This document shows positions 35,437 to 47,000 of a stretch of 64,000 nt of DNA, piece after piece (within the stretch, counting starts at the first letter, position 1; each line of letters begins with the position of its first letter). The stretch comes from Humulus lupulus (taxonomy: Eukaryota; Streptophyta; Magnoliopsida; Rosales; Cannabaceae), in assembly GCF_963169125.1 (NCBI RefSeq), contig NC_084796.1:218760448-218824447 (forward strand), read 5' to 3'. The notes under the pieces were generated by a model that saw only the letters and a program-made list of their open reading frames with translations, made no database searches and was not told the DNA's origin. Position numbers and translations under genes: made by a program.

Positions 35437-36924
35437 ATGGCAGCTTTGGTACCCTCCAAACAAAGGCAGCAGCCACATTTTGTGTTAGTCCCTTTAATGG
35501 CTCAAGGCCATATGATTCCCATGATAGACATGGCTAGGCTTTTTGCCGAGCGTGGAGTTTTCGTCAGCCTAGTGACGACCCCACATAATGCCTCGAGATT
35601 CGAGTCAATCATTACTCGGGCATCCCATTCCGGACTCCCAATCAAGCTCGTCCAGATCCCATTTCCGAGCCAAGAAGTGGGCCTCCCAATCGGTTACGAG
35701 AATCTTGACAGCTTACCATCTAGAGACCTCTTGAGACAATTCTTTAAAGCTCTCAACATGCTTCAGAAGCCCCTGGAATCATACCTCGAGGGGGAAAAGA
35801 ATCCGATTCCGAGTTGCATAGTCTCGGACAAGTGTTTGTTTTGGACTTCGGAAACGGCCAAGAAGTTCAATATTCCGAGGCTGGTCTTTCATGGCATGTG
35901 CTGCTTTTCACTCTTGTCTTCTCATAATATCAAGCTCCACAACGCTCATCGATCGGTCACTTCTGATTCCGAGCCATTCCCGATTCCGGGACTGCAGCTG
36001 CCTCAAAGAATCGAAATCACGAGAGCCCAGTTGCCCGGAGCGTTTGTTATTCAGCCAGACTTGGATGATTTCCGAGACAGGATGAAAGAGGCTGAAACGA
36101 TGGCGTTTGGGGTCGTGGTCAACAGCTTCGATGAGCTCGAAAAAGGGTGTTCGGAGAAGTACGGCGAGGCTCTAAACAACAAAGTCTGGTGTATCGGACC
36201 GGTCTCTCTGTCGAACAAAAACGACTTGGATAAAGTCGAGAGAGGGAACCGGACCTACATAAACGACAGAGAGTGTCTAGAGTGGCTTGACACCATGGAA
36301 CCAAACTCTGTCGTTTATGCATGTCTTGGTAGTCAGTGTCGTTTAGTTCCATCACAGCTTATAGAGCTAGGGTTGGGCTTGGAAGCATCTGGTCAACCCT
36401 TCATATGGGTGGTCAAACCAGGAGATAAGTTTTTTGAGTTTGAGAATTGGCTAAAGGAGGAAAGGTTTGAGGAGAGAATTAAGGGAAAGGGAATGTTGAT
36501 CGTGGGCTGGGCCCCACAGGTTCTGATTCTGGCCCATAAAGCGATTGGTGGGTTTCTGACTCACTGTGGTTGGAACTCGACCATAGAAGCGGTTTGTTCT
36601 GGTTTACCAATGATAACTTGGCCACTTTTTGCTGAGCAATTTTTGAATGAGAAAATGGTCGTGGATGTTTTGAAAATTGGTGTTGGGGTTGGAGTTGAAG
36701 TCCCGGTTAGGTGGGGTGATGAAGAAAAAATTGGGGTGTTGGTAAAGAGAGATGGAGTGAAGAGAGCCGTTGAGATGTTGATGGACGGTGGAGATGAAGA
36801 GGTGAAATATAGAAGAGAAAGAGCTAGACAACTTGGAGAGATGGCTAAAAGAGCTACTGAAGAAGGTGGATCTTCTTACTTGAACATATCATCTTTAATC
36901 CAAGACATATCTAATTATTACTAA
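35437..36924 (+). CDS. UDP-glycosyltransferase, UGT73 family (73C-like), intronless
   Basis: An intact 495-residue family-1 glycosyltransferase, normal length for UGT73 enzymes. These cytosolic enzymes move a sugar, usually glucose from UDP-glucose, onto small acceptors such as hormones, flavonoids or triterpenoids. Visible: HFVLVPLMAQGHMIPMIDMA with the catalytic His at 25; the partner Asp at 131 (IVSDKCLFW); VVNSFDELE; a UGT73C-like linker (NKNDLDKVERGN); and the 44-residue PSPG donor box from W358 (WAPQVLILAH) to Q401 (PLFAEQ). The box has Trp at its position 22 and a final Gln, which favours UDP-glucose. No signal peptide. The ATG context AAAAATGGC is good and the frame has no rival start. 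Acceptor cannot be told from sequence. The only convincing host gene here, lying between solo LTR K and CACTA G. Confidence 0.97.
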   Translation: MAALVPSKQRQQPHFVLVPLMAQGHMIPMIDMARLFAERGVFVSLVTTPHNASRFESIITRASHSGLPIKLVQIPFPSQEVGLPIGYENLDSLPSRDLLRQFFKALNMLQKPLESYLEGEKNPIPSCIVSDKCLFWTSETAKKFNIPRLVFHGMCCFSLLSSHNIKLHNAHRSVTSDSEPFPIPGLQLPQRIEITRAQLPGAFVIQPDLDDFRDRMKEAETMAFGVVVNSFDELEKGCSEKYGEALNNKVWCIGPVSLSNKNDLDKVERGNRTYINDRECLEWLDTMEPNSVVYACLGSQCRLVPSQLIELGLGLEASGQPFIWVVKPGDKFFEFENWLKEERFEERIKGKGMLIVGWAPQVLILAHKAIGGFLTHCGWNSTIEAVCSGLPMITWPLFAEQFLNEKMVVDVLKIGVGVGVEVPVRWGDEEKIGVLVKRDGVKRAVEMLMDGGDEEVKYRRERARQLGEMAKRATEEGGSSYLNISSLIQDISNYY

Positions 36925-37989
36925 TTGGAGTAAACTAACATATATATGTTCTTTATTTATAAGTATTATTTGGAGTCATGTAATAATATTAAAAATAAAG
37001 TCGGTTTCTTGTCAATAATAATAACTATAAGCTCTTGTGTGACGCAATTGCTTATAACTTAATTATTAATAAAGTGGAGTTTATGTAGGGTTGTAATTAT
37101 TTGAAATGAAATATATATGGGTATGTATTCAATGGTTACATTAATTTTAAATTTTTATCTTAGATGGCTACATTAATTTTAATCGTTAGATCAATATTGA
37201 ATGGTTGTATTATTGAATGATTGTGATTATTTTGATAAATGACTAAAAAAATTATTGAGTATTATTGAATGTAACATGATGCTTACTAGTTCACATGGTA
37301 TTTATTTAAAATTTTATTTCCTTAAAAAGACTATTAATAAAGATTAGATATTATTTAATAAATATTTTTTTAGTATTTAGCTATTAATTAATTTCTAAAA
37401 ATTAAACTTTATAATAACAGTATTGAGTATGATTTTTCTCTATTCATCGTTTAGAAAGGCTGATATTCTAAGTATACATAAACAAAATGATTCAATTTGC
37501 TTGTATATTATGTTTGCTGAAATCTATATCCAGTCAATATTAATGTAATTGAAATAACCAATTTATATATTGTCTATCAAAGTAAGCAAATATAATATAT
37601 AAAGAGTCTAGAGAAATAAAATAATTTTAGTAATTCAATTGAACAGCTAATTATTAAATTTTGTTCTCAATTATATCCGACTTTATAAATAATTTTTTAA
37701 GTTACATTCTGAAGTTTTTTTTTCAATTATATCATGATAAAATTAAAAAAAAAATAAGTTGAACAACAAGAATTTAAGTTGGAAAATCAATATTATTGAA
37801 AGATCTCAAATGTACAGTGCTCGGTAATTTGCATCTAGAGAGATTCTTAATCTTTTTTTTTCAACATTCATAATATAGACTTAGCTTATCTTCTCGCCAA
37901 TGGAGTTGTATATGCTAGTGATTATTAATCTCTCAGACTAATCTTGGTAATACGGTGCTCTATAGATTTTCTTTTTGCTATTAGACTAA
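36925..37989. other. AT-rich downstream region
   Basis: Apart from the candidate polyadenylation signals, I see no genes or clear repeats up to the CACTA G boundary. Confidence 0.5.
36994..36999 (+). promoter_or_regulatory. Candidate polyadenylation signal AATAAA
   Basis: AATAAA lies 70 bp after the glycosyltransferase stop codon. A second AATAAA is near 37070. Either could define the transcript end. Confidence 0.5.
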
Positions 37990-37992
37990 ACG

Positions 37993-38290
37993 CACTACAA
38001 AAAAAACGTTCTATACCGAGAACATGTTACCGAGTACAAGTTCTCGGTATAGATCATTTAGACACCCGCCTCCTTTACACGGTTTTTTTCATTTTAGTTT
38101 GTGTACCGAGGACTCTATACCGAGAACATATTCTCGGTATAGGGTCTTTACCGAGGTCTTTACCGAGAACGTGTACTCGGTATAGATAATTTAGACTCCC
38201 GCCTTTTTTACGCGGTTATTTCATTTTAGTTTGTGTACCGAGGACCCTATACCGAGAACATGTTCTCGGTATAGGGTCTTTATAATCTTC
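37993..38290. repeat. Left terminus of CACTA G with palindromic subterminal repeats
   Basis: Repeats of CTATACCGAGAACA and TGTTCTCGGTATAG alternate with GTTTGTGTACCGAGGAC. At 38243-38278 two of them meet as a perfect 36-bp palindrome, arm GACCCTATACCGAGAACA. These are the likely transposase binding sites. Confidence 0.9.
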
Positions 38291-40091
38291 ATTTTCCCCA
38301 AACAGATAGCTCATTCTCTCTGAAACGGAAAAATCTGAGAACCGTTTTCTCCGCCCCCCATTTCTATTTTTCTGGATTTTGGCCCCCACAAACTTTGGTT
38401 TTGGTCAAAGTTTCCCTTCCAAAGACGATTTAAGTGGCTATAAGGTCTATTGAGGTAATTATTTACAAATATTTCAGTTTTTTTTTTGTATAAATTTTTA
38501 AATTTTTTTTTCAGTTTTGGTCTTTTATAATGAGATTTTTGTGGTATTATTTTCAGGTTTTGCATTGTATACCAGCGGTTTTAGAGGTATTTCACATTTT
38601 CTTTGTAATTTTTTGGTTTTATTTATATTTTTTGCATAAATATTTTTAGGGTTTTATTTACAATTTGTTTAATATTGTTAATATATTGTTATTTGTTATA
38701 TTATATATATAATTTCTGATTATGTAATTAAAATAGGTAAGAATAATAATTTGTGATGAAAATTAGTTAAAAATTTAGTGATATCCAATTTAGAGGAAAT
38801 AATATATTGTGTAGTATTTTAGTAAAATACATATATAGTTTTAAGATTTAGTTAGTTTAATCATATGATAAATAATTAATTTATTAGTATGAAAATTTAT
38901 TAATTTAATAATTTATTTTTTAGGTATATAATTTGACTTTTAGTTATAAATATATGTTTATATGAAAATTTAATATTTGATTGTTTGTTTTTTAGATTGG
39001 GTTAAATAATTTTAGTTTTAGATTATTAGATTTGGTTAATAAATTTTGATTATTAGAGTGAGTTTTGTTTATTTAATTTGAATTTTGTTGTTGTTATTAA
39101 TTTTTTTATTCTTAGTGTTGATGAATATTGATGCTTTGTTTTTGTTGTTAATTTTTAGTAGAATTATGATATTTTAAATAGAAAATTGAATAATTAATAA
39201 AATTTAGAGTAATAATTATAAATTATATAGTCATTTACAATGTATTTGTATTGCTTTGTGTATGTTCTGCGACTGGATATTTTTTTTATGTGTTATTTGC
39301 AGGTTTTTAAATTTTGGGATTTATGAAAATACAGTCGTTATGCTGCCCAATTTTTTTTAGAATTAAAAATACTCAATAAAATTTATAATTTAAGAAATAG
39401 TGAATTGATAAGTTGTATAATATATTTTTAAGCATGATTAAATCAAATTAACAATAACATTATGCAACCAAATTTTAATAAAAATAAACATTAATCCTGA
39501 AATTTTATTTAAATAAGTAATAAATCTTAAAGTAATTCTAACGATTTATTCATTTTATATATATATATATATATATTTATGAAATTGTATAATGATATTT
39601 TGTAATTTTTGTTTGAAGGTTGGGTATTCGGTTTTTGTTGGACTAAAGAGATTGCTAGCTAGATATTGAAGGCATTGATAAGTTTTTTTTTAATTTTTCT
39701 GTATTTTTTATCAATTTTTTGAATAATTTATGTTTTTTTTATATAAATAATATAATATTAATTTTAATAAAAATCTGAAATTATTATATTAGATAGAATG
39801 TATTTATTTTTAGGTTTTCAAAATAAGTATTAGTAAAAATGATATTACGAATTAGAAAATTATTATATGATTAATTAGTATTTTTTTAAAAATAAATTCT
39901 ATGTTGTTTTGGTGAATTTTATGTGTATTAAACATATTAGTAAACATATTTAATATTTTTATAGAATTGTAAAATTTAGAGATATTGTGAATATTAGTAG
40001 AAGTACTCAATAAAATTTCTAATTTAATAAATAGTGAATTGATAAGAAAAATAATATATTTTAAAATTAACATTAAAAAAATTAACATTAA
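38291..40091. other. CACTA G leader and AT-rich intron-like sequence
   Basis: A C-rich leader-like stretch (38300-38430) is followed by AT-rich DNA. AATTTTGGGATTTATGAAAA near 39310 resembles H near 22900. A copy of the repeat described at 52572-53205 starts at 39458. No long frame. Confidence 0.5.
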
Positions 40092-40096
40092 CATTA

Positions 40097-40886
40097 TGTT
40101 ATACCCAGATTTCGAGCCATAGTAAATATGACCTCGAAAGTTGAGTTCGCATTAAATGATCTCGTGAGGGTTAGGGTAAGCTCTAGGATGGTAAATCGAG
40201 CATGCAAAGTATGATATATGATCTCGAATGCGATGACCTCGAAATGATCTCGATCTCGAAAGGTAGCTCCGAGAACACCTTCATCTTCAGGAACTTCGGA
40301 GCATGGGTCTTGAGCTCGATGTACTACCTCGAAAGCAATGTTAGCTCGGGAGATGTCAGTGGCTCGCACAATGACATGAAACCTGAGATGTTGAAGCCTT
40401 GGAGATACGCTATAACCACCTTGAATATCTACAAGTATTGTAGACATGAGATGTAATCCTCATTTATTGATGTAAATCCCCAAGAATCGTGGGATATTAT
40501 TTAGTCAGTTATGCGTCCCCTGGTCTTCAGGGACGTTTCCTTTTTTATCTGATTAAAGGCATTTAAAGCCATTTATTTTATTCACAAAAGAGTAACTACC
40601 CAAAATATGTGGGATAGTATTCTGCATCCTTCTCTATAAATAGAGAAGCCATGCACCATTGTAAGGGACCGAAATTCTGATCCTTGATAGAAAACTCTGG
40701 AGAATTCATGCTAAATAATTGTTCAAAGATAATCTTAAGATTAATAACAGAGACTCGTGGACTAGGCAGAATTAACTGCTGAACCACGTAAAAAATCGTG
40801 TGTTTGATTTGTTTGTTCCGTTTGGCCATCGTCATCCATTGTTTTTGTGCTCTTCTTTTATCTGTTGACGAAAAACGGCGTCAACA
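40097..40886 (+). repeat. 5' LTR of element F
   Basis: TGTTATACCCAGATTTC to AACGGCGTCAACA, 790 bp. Rich in CTCGA, AGCTCG and similar motifs in its first half, with a TATA box in the second. Confidence 0.96.
40635..40643 (+). promoter_or_regulatory. LTR TATA box of element F
   Basis: TATAAATAG about 250 bp before the LTR end, repeated at 52320-52328 in the other LTR and at 33931-33939 in solo LTR K. It is the expected retrotransposon promoter. Confidence 0.7.
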
Positions 40887-40889
40887 GTT

Positions 40890-40907
40890 TGGTGCTTTCA
40901 TTGAGAG
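40890..40907 (+). other. Primer binding site of element F
   Basis: TGGTGCTTTCATTGAGAG starts three bases after the LTR and begins with the TGG that pairs with a tRNA CCA end. I could not assign the tRNA. Confidence 0.6.
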
Positions 40908-40934
40908 CCTTAAGCATTCATCCCTGAGAGATTC

Positions 40935-43900
40935 ATGGTTGCAAACAATCAGAACACTCCTGAAGAAAATTACCCAAGACGTCCTGGAAAACAACCAATG
41001 GAGAACCCGGAGTCTGATGAAAGAAGTGGGTCCTCTGATTCCCGGGGACCACCTCCACAACCAAGGGATGAGGACATGTACTACAATCCTGAGCGTTATG
41101 TCCCTATTGTAGAATTGGAGAATCGGCAGCTGAAACAGTTGTTGGCAGAAGCCAACAAACGTAATGAGGAGTTGACTAGGATAGCCGCGGAGGCGCAGGT
41201 GGCTCAGCCCCCGCCTTCGCACGAAAACCAAGTCCCTCCTCCAAGAGACGTGCATGTTCCTCCCCGGAGGCCCCGTGGAAGACCACGAAAAGATGCTGCC
41301 ACAAGGAGGCCGACTCAACCTCCGGCACCAGCAGAGCAATCCGCTCCTCCTAGGCCCCAGAGGAGTACCCGAGCTCGAGTCCCGCCTAACCCACCTGCGG
41401 AAGCACCTGCAGGAACTGAGAATAACCGAGCTCCTACCGAGGCTCGGACTCAGGTTCCTGGTAGCGCACCGAACGCGACTGGCCCATCTCGGGCAAATTC
41501 TGGACCCTCTAGGCTGAAGCAAGGGAGGCAGCCACCGTCACCTATACGGTTCCCTCCATCTCCCGTAAGATATCCTTCACCTCCCCGCAGAAATGCTCAA
41601 CCTGTTCAGAATCATGATCAAGGGCGTACGGGGGATAGGCAAGGACACAGGGAGACTTTCCAGGAGCGGAGAGGCGCACAATCTGAGAGAAGTCAGACGT
41701 CCCGGTCTCGCACTGCGGAGACAAGGCGACATGGGAAGAACCCATCTCGAAACGACCGATCAATAAGTTTCACCAGTGACGAGTCCGGAGAAACCAGGTC
41801 CGTCAGTAAACGCGACCAAGGTCGTAAAAATACTGGAAGCCGCAAGACCCGTCCCGACCTGCGGAATCATCTGAATCAGAGCAGGGGGAAGGGAGATCAG
41901 ACGAATCCGGACCTAAGGAATCACCTAAACGGGCGTAGAGATCCCTCACGGAGACGCGAGCCTGGGATCATAATCAATGACTGGCAATTCCAGACACCGC
42001 CTAAGGACCCAGTCCAAGAGAGGATTGATCAGCTCGAAAAAGCCTTTAGGCTTTTAAAGAATGAACGAGGGAACGGTCGATATGAGGACTCTGATGAGGA
42101 GCTCGAGCCGTTTTCTCCCAATATTTCTAACACTCAGTTTCCCCAAGGGTTCCGGATCCCTCACGTCCCAGCGTTTGAGGGAAAAACCGACCCATGTAGC
42201 CACCTGAGTACATTCAACACTATTATGAGAGCTAGTAACGTGGGTTACGAGCTCAGGTGCATGTTGTTTCCAACATCATTGGCCGGACCTGCCAAGAGTT
42301 GGTTCGAGAAGTACAAGAGACACTCGATAACCTCATGGGATCATTTGTCTAGGGACTTCAAGAAGCAGTTCCGGGCTATGATGGGAGTCAGACCAGAGGC
42401 ATCCACTTTGACCAACGTCCGACAACAGCCGGGCGAAACACTGAAAAGCTATCTGACAAGATTTAATCTTGAGGTCGCCCGAGCTCGAGATGTGGATGAC
42501 AGTGGGCACCTAATGGCTATCCGAGCTGGTGTTTTACCCGGGAGTGCCCTTTGGGATGACATGCAAGGGAAACCGGTGAGGTCGATAACCGAGTTTAACA
42601 GACGGGCGCAGAGGTTTGTCAATGTAGAGGAGGCGAGGTCAACGCTCAAGGCGACCTCGCAGACCGAAACTACAACGATAAACATTAACTCCGCCTCAAC
42701 CTCGGCTGACCCAGCAGCTCCACAGCCTACCTCGGAGAATCCCTCCAAGAGGAAAAAGAGCGAGGGAAATAACCCCGAGGCTGATGGAGGAAAGAAGAAG
42801 AAAGGAGAAAGGTATTTCTCCGTATATAAAGTGCACACCGAGCTCAACGAGTCTCGGGAAAACATATACCTGGCTAATGAAAACCAGGTCCCCTTCAGGC
42901 GTCCGGACTCAATGAGGAATCAAAAGTCCAAGAGGGATTCCAGTAAGTATTGCCGGTTTCATAGGGATACCGGACACACAACTGATGAGTGCCGACAGCT
43001 GAAGGACGAGATCGAAGGGTTGATCTCGAGAGGTTATTTCAGGCAGTATGTCAAAAACCAAAATACTGGACAGACCACTGCAAGCCAGAGAATAGCCGCG
43101 CCTCCGGCGGCACAGAATAATAACTCCCGGTCTCGGGAAGATGACAGGCCCCCGCCGATTGATGGAGAGGATGTAATAACCATCTCGGGAGGGCCTCATC
43201 TCGCAGGAGGGGGTAGAAATGCTCAAAAGCGATACGTGAATGAGTTGAAGACGGGGGACGGGTCTCCTTATGAACCCGAACCAAGGGCACCAAAAAGACA
43301 AAGGGTTGAAACTCAACCTATAACCTTCACCGAGGAAGATGCCTCCCATGTCCAGTTCCCTCATCACGATCCACTAGTCATCACCCTGCAGCTTGCCAAC
43401 AAAAGAGTGCGCCGAGTTCTCATAGACAATGGGAGCTCAGTTAACATTCTTTATAAAGCAACACTAGAGAAAATGGGACTCTCCCTTCGCGACCTGAAGG
43501 CTTGTGCAACCACTTTGTACGGCTTTTCTGGAGAAGGAACCGCCTGTATGGGGTCCATCGAACTCCCTGTGACCTTGGGAGACTATCCAGTCTCGGTGAC
43601 CAAGATGATGGAGTTCGTGGTAGTAGAGTTACCATCTGCCTATAATGTACTGCTCGGGAGACCCGCCCTGGTCGGGCTGGGGGCAGTTTCATCTGTAAGG
43701 CACCTAGCCCTTAAGTTCCCAACTCCGAGCGGGGTCGGAACATTGAAAGGAGATAAATTGGCAGGGAGAGAGTGTTATAGTATCTCTTTGAGGGGAAAGA
43801 AACAAACGAGCGCTCAAGCACTCGTTATCATACAAAATAAGGATGGGACGGTTTTAGAAATTGACGAGGAAATCAATCCAAGGATCGAGGAGAAGGTTGA

Positions 43901-44000
43901 CCTCGAACCATTGGAAGAGCTCGAAGAAGTTCAGCTCGACGATGTTGAACCCTCGAAGAAGGTAAAGGTCGGAAAACACCTCCAAGACGAAGCAAAATAG
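40935..44000 (+). CDS. Element F gag-protease polyprotein, intact
   Basis: An uninterrupted 1021-codon frame, first ATG after the primer site. The N-terminal third is rich in Pro, Arg, Ser and Gln, likely disordered and nucleic-acid binding. It is followed by a retrotransposon Gag domain (FPTSLAGPAKSWFEKYKRHS, PGETLKSYLTRFNLEVA), a zinc-knuckle-like YCRFHRDTGHTTDEC, and an aspartic protease with DNGSS (VLIDNGSSVNILYKA) in place of the common D-S/T-G, as in other Tat elements. Gag would assemble the particle and the protease would mature it. The frame ends at UAG followed by CAAUUA, and the RT continues in the same frame. Confidence 0.92.
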   Translation: MVANNQNTPEENYPRRPGKQPMENPESDERSGSSDSRGPPPQPRDEDMYYNPERYVPIVELENRQLKQLLAEANKRNEELTRIAAEAQVAQPPPSHENQVPPPRDVHVPPRRPRGRPRKDAATRRPTQPPAPAEQSAPPRPQRSTRARVPPNPPAEAPAGTENNRAPTEARTQVPGSAPNATGPSRANSGPSRLKQGRQPPSPIRFPPSPVRYPSPPRRNAQPVQNHDQGRTGDRQGHRETFQERRGAQSERSQTSRSRTAETRRHGKNPSRNDRSISFTSDESGETRSVSKRDQGRKNTGSRKTRPDLRNHLNQSRGKGDQTNPDLRNHLNGRRDPSRRREPGIIINDWQFQTPPKDPVQERIDQLEKAFRLLKNERGNGRYEDSDEELEPFSPNISNTQFPQGFRIPHVPAFEGKTDPCSHLSTFNTIMRASNVGYELRCMLFPTSLAGPAKSWFEKYKRHSITSWDHLSRDFKKQFRAMMGVRPEASTLTNVRQQPGETLKSYLTRFNLEVARARDVDDSGHLMAIRAGVLPGSALWDDMQGKPVRSITEFNRRAQRFVNVEEARSTLKATSQTETTTININSASTSADPAAPQPTSENPSKRKKSEGNNPEADGGKKKKGERYFSVYKVHTELNESRENIYLANENQVPFRRPDSMRNQKSKRDSSKYCRFHRDTGHTTDECRQLKDEIEGLISRGYFRQYVKNQNTGQTTASQRIAAPPAAQNNNSRSREDDRPPPIDGEDVITISGGPHLAGGGRNAQKRYVNELKTGDGSPYEPEPRAPKRQRVETQPITFTEEDASHVQFPHHDPLVITLQLANKRVRRVLIDNGSSVNILYKATLEKMGLSLRDLKACATTLYGFSGEGTACMGSIELPVTLGDYPVSVTKMMEFVVVELPSAYNVLLGRPALVGLGAVSSVRHLALKFPTPSGVGTLKGDKLAGRECYSISLRGKKQTSAQALVIIQNKDGTVLEIDEEINPRIEEKVDLEPLEELEEVQLDDVEPSKKVKVGKHLQDEAK

Positions 44001-44006
44001 CAATTA
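43998..44006 (+). promoter_or_regulatory. Possible leaky stop: UAG-CAA-UUA between gag-protease and pol
   Basis: The terminator TAG is followed directly by CAATTA, the tobamovirus-type readthrough context UAG-CAR-YYA, and pol continues in frame (QLICFLKKNQDVFAW). Readthrough would give a gag-pol fusion at low level. The alternative is a simple CAG to TAG mutation, and pol carries other such changes. Confidence 0.5.
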
Positions 44007-47000
44007 ATTTGCTTCCTCAAGAAAAACCAGGATGTCTTCGCATGGTCACACTCATACATGGTGGGGATAAGCCCAAATGTTGCGAGCCATGCATTGAATA
44101 TAGACAAAAGCTTTCCCCCGAAGCAACAAAAGCGAAGACAGTTGGACGAGGATAGAAAGAAAGCACTAAAGGAGGAAGTTGACAGGCTGAAAGCAAACAA
44201 TTTCATCAGGGATGCTTTTTACCCTGACTGGGTAGCCAATCCAGTGTTGGTCCCGAAGCCCAATGGGACGTGGAGAACCTGCATTGATTACTCAGACCTC
44301 AACAAGGCCTGCCTGAAAGACTGTTTTCCGCTGCCAAGAATTGACAAGCTCGTGGATGCCACGGCGAGGCATGGCCTGATGTCATTCATGGATGCCTATT
44401 TTGGATATAACCAGATTCCCATGCACGCCCCAGACCAAAAGCATACGAGCTTCATCACAGATAAAGGGCTCTACTGCTACAATGTCATGCCATTCGGACT
44501 CAAGAATGCCGGAGCCACGTACCAGCGGCTCGTAAACATGATGTTCTCAGAGAAAATAGGGAACAACATGGAAGTTTATGTTGATGACATGCTTGTAAAG
44601 TCTCAACTTAACAAGAACCATGTTGATGACCTTGAAGAGTGCTTTGGCGTGCTCAGAAAGTACAACATGAAGTTGAATCCTCAGAAGTGCACTTTTGGGG
44701 TGTCTTCAGGAAAATTTCTGGGTTTCATTTTCAACTCTCGTGGGATCGAGGCTAATCCCGACAAAATAAAGGCCTTGATCGATATGCCTTCGCCTCGGAA
44801 GCATAAAGATGTTCAAAGCTTGACTGGCAAGATGGCAGCTCTGAGCAGGTTCATCTCGAAGTCAATGGACCGAGATCTCCCATTCTTCAACTTATTGAAA
44901 GGAAGTAAGAAGTTCGAATGGACAGACGAGTGCGAGCTAGCCTTTCAGAAGCTCAAAAAGCATTTAGCCGAACCGCCCATCCTATCGAAGCCTGAGACGG
45001 GAGAAGTACTATTCCTATACCTCTCCACTACCGAACACGCGATAAGCGCGGTGCTCGTTCGAGAAGAAGAGAGAGTACAGAAACCCGTCTACTATATCAA
45101 CAAAAAGATTACTGGGGGCAGAGTCAAGATATCCACTGATGGAGAAGCTCGCCCTCAGTCTAATCCACTCATCTCGCAAGCTCCGCCCTTACTTTCAGGC
45201 ACATCCTATCCATGTACTAACAGATCAACCACTAAGGCAAGTCTTGTCTAAACCAGAGGCGTCTAGTCGACTCCTTAAATGGGTTGTTGAGCTCGGACAG
45301 TTCGAGATCACCTACCATCCGAGAACGACCATTAAGGCACAAGCCTTGGCAGACTTTATAGTGGAGTGCACTGGTATAGCCGACGACGAGGTAATAACCA
45401 CAGCCCACGAGCTGTGGAAACTCTACGTCGATGGCTCGTCAAATGAAAATGGAGCGGGGGCAGGAGTTCTTCTGATCACTCCTACAGGGAGCAAATTTCA
45501 CTCTGCTTTAAGATTTGGCTTCAAGGCATCTAATAATGAAGCTGAGTATGAGGCTCTACTTGCGGGACTACGAATAGCAAAAGAGCTCAAAGCCAAAGCT
45601 ATACATTGCTACAGCGACTCCCAGCTCGTGGTTAATCAAATCTTGGGAGAATACCAAGCTCGTGGCACAAAAATGGCAGCTTATCTGGAGAAGGCAAAAT
45701 CCGCATTGGAGTATTTCGAGTTTTATGCAATCGAACAGGTTCCCCGAGAACAAAAATCAAATGCAGATGCCTTAGCTCGGCTCGCCACTTCCGCCGAAAA
45801 TGAAGAGCTGAATGTTATACCCGTAGAACACCTATCAGCACCCAGCATTACTGAGCCAGACGAGGAAGATGTGTGTATGATTGAAACAGAACCAACCTGG
45901 ATGAGTCCGATAGTCGATTATCTCGAAAATGGGATTCTTCCGAGAGATCGAAATCAAGCTCGAAGGTTGATGTATCAACTTCCTCGTTACACCATTCTGG
46001 ATGGAAAGTTATACAGAAGAGGGTACTCCATGCCGCTGCTTAGATGTGTAACTCCTCCCGAGGCTACGAAGATCATTGAAGAAATTCATGAAGGGTTCTG
46101 CGGAGACCATACCGGGGGGCATAGCCTATCCAAGAAGATTATACGCCAATGATATTTCTGGCCAACCATTAAAACGGACTCCTTCAAGTACGTGAAAAAG
46201 TGCGACAAATGCCAGAGATTCGCCACGATACCCCGAGCTCCACCTTCCGAACTGACCATGATGACATCCCCATGGCCTTTCGCGATATGGGGCATCGACC
46301 TCATAGGATCACTCCCAACTGGCAAAGGCGGAGTTAAATATGTTGTGGTCGCCGTTGATTACTTCACAAAATGGACGGAGGCTGAGCCATTGGCGACCAT
46401 AACTTCGAAAAAGATCCTTGATTTCGTGGTAAAGAATATTGTATGCCGATATGGAGTACCAAGAAAGATCGTATCTGATAACGGAACCCAGTTCGATTGC
46501 GACTTAACAAGAATGGTATAATAAAGTGTTTTTCGTCAGTGGCTCACCCTCAGGCGAATGGTCAGGTCGAGGCCATTAACAAAACTCTCAAGAGTTCTCT
46601 AAAGAAAAAGTTGGAGGAGGCAAAGGGACGATGGCCCGAGGAATTACCCCAAGTCCTTTGGGGATATAGAACTACAGCTCGGACATCGACAGGACATACT
46701 CCGTTCTCTCTAGCATACGGCTGCGAGGCGATGTTGCCCATCGAGGTCGAAATTCCGACGATCCGAACTCAGATTTACGATCAAAGTTCCAATCATACTC
46801 AGCTCGAGGAAACCCTAGACTTGATCGAAGAAAAAAGAGAAGAGGCTCAGCTGAGAAATGCTGCTTACCAGCAACGAACCACGAGATATTTCAATAAGAG
46901 GGTTCGAGATCGAAAGTTCGGAGTGGGAGACCTGATTTTGAGATGAGTATTCTTGGCAACCCGAGATCCAGCAGCTGGGGTGCTCGGGCCGAATTGGGAA

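Noticed and set aside
40881..41522. 213-codon Arg/Ser-rich minus-strand frame over F gag
   Set aside because: It is a shadow of the Pro/Arg-rich gag N-terminus, with no family match.
44001..44057. An Ogre-like intron between protease and RT of F
   Set aside because: Pol continues in the same frame directly after a single stop codon, with no donor or acceptor and no extra sequence.
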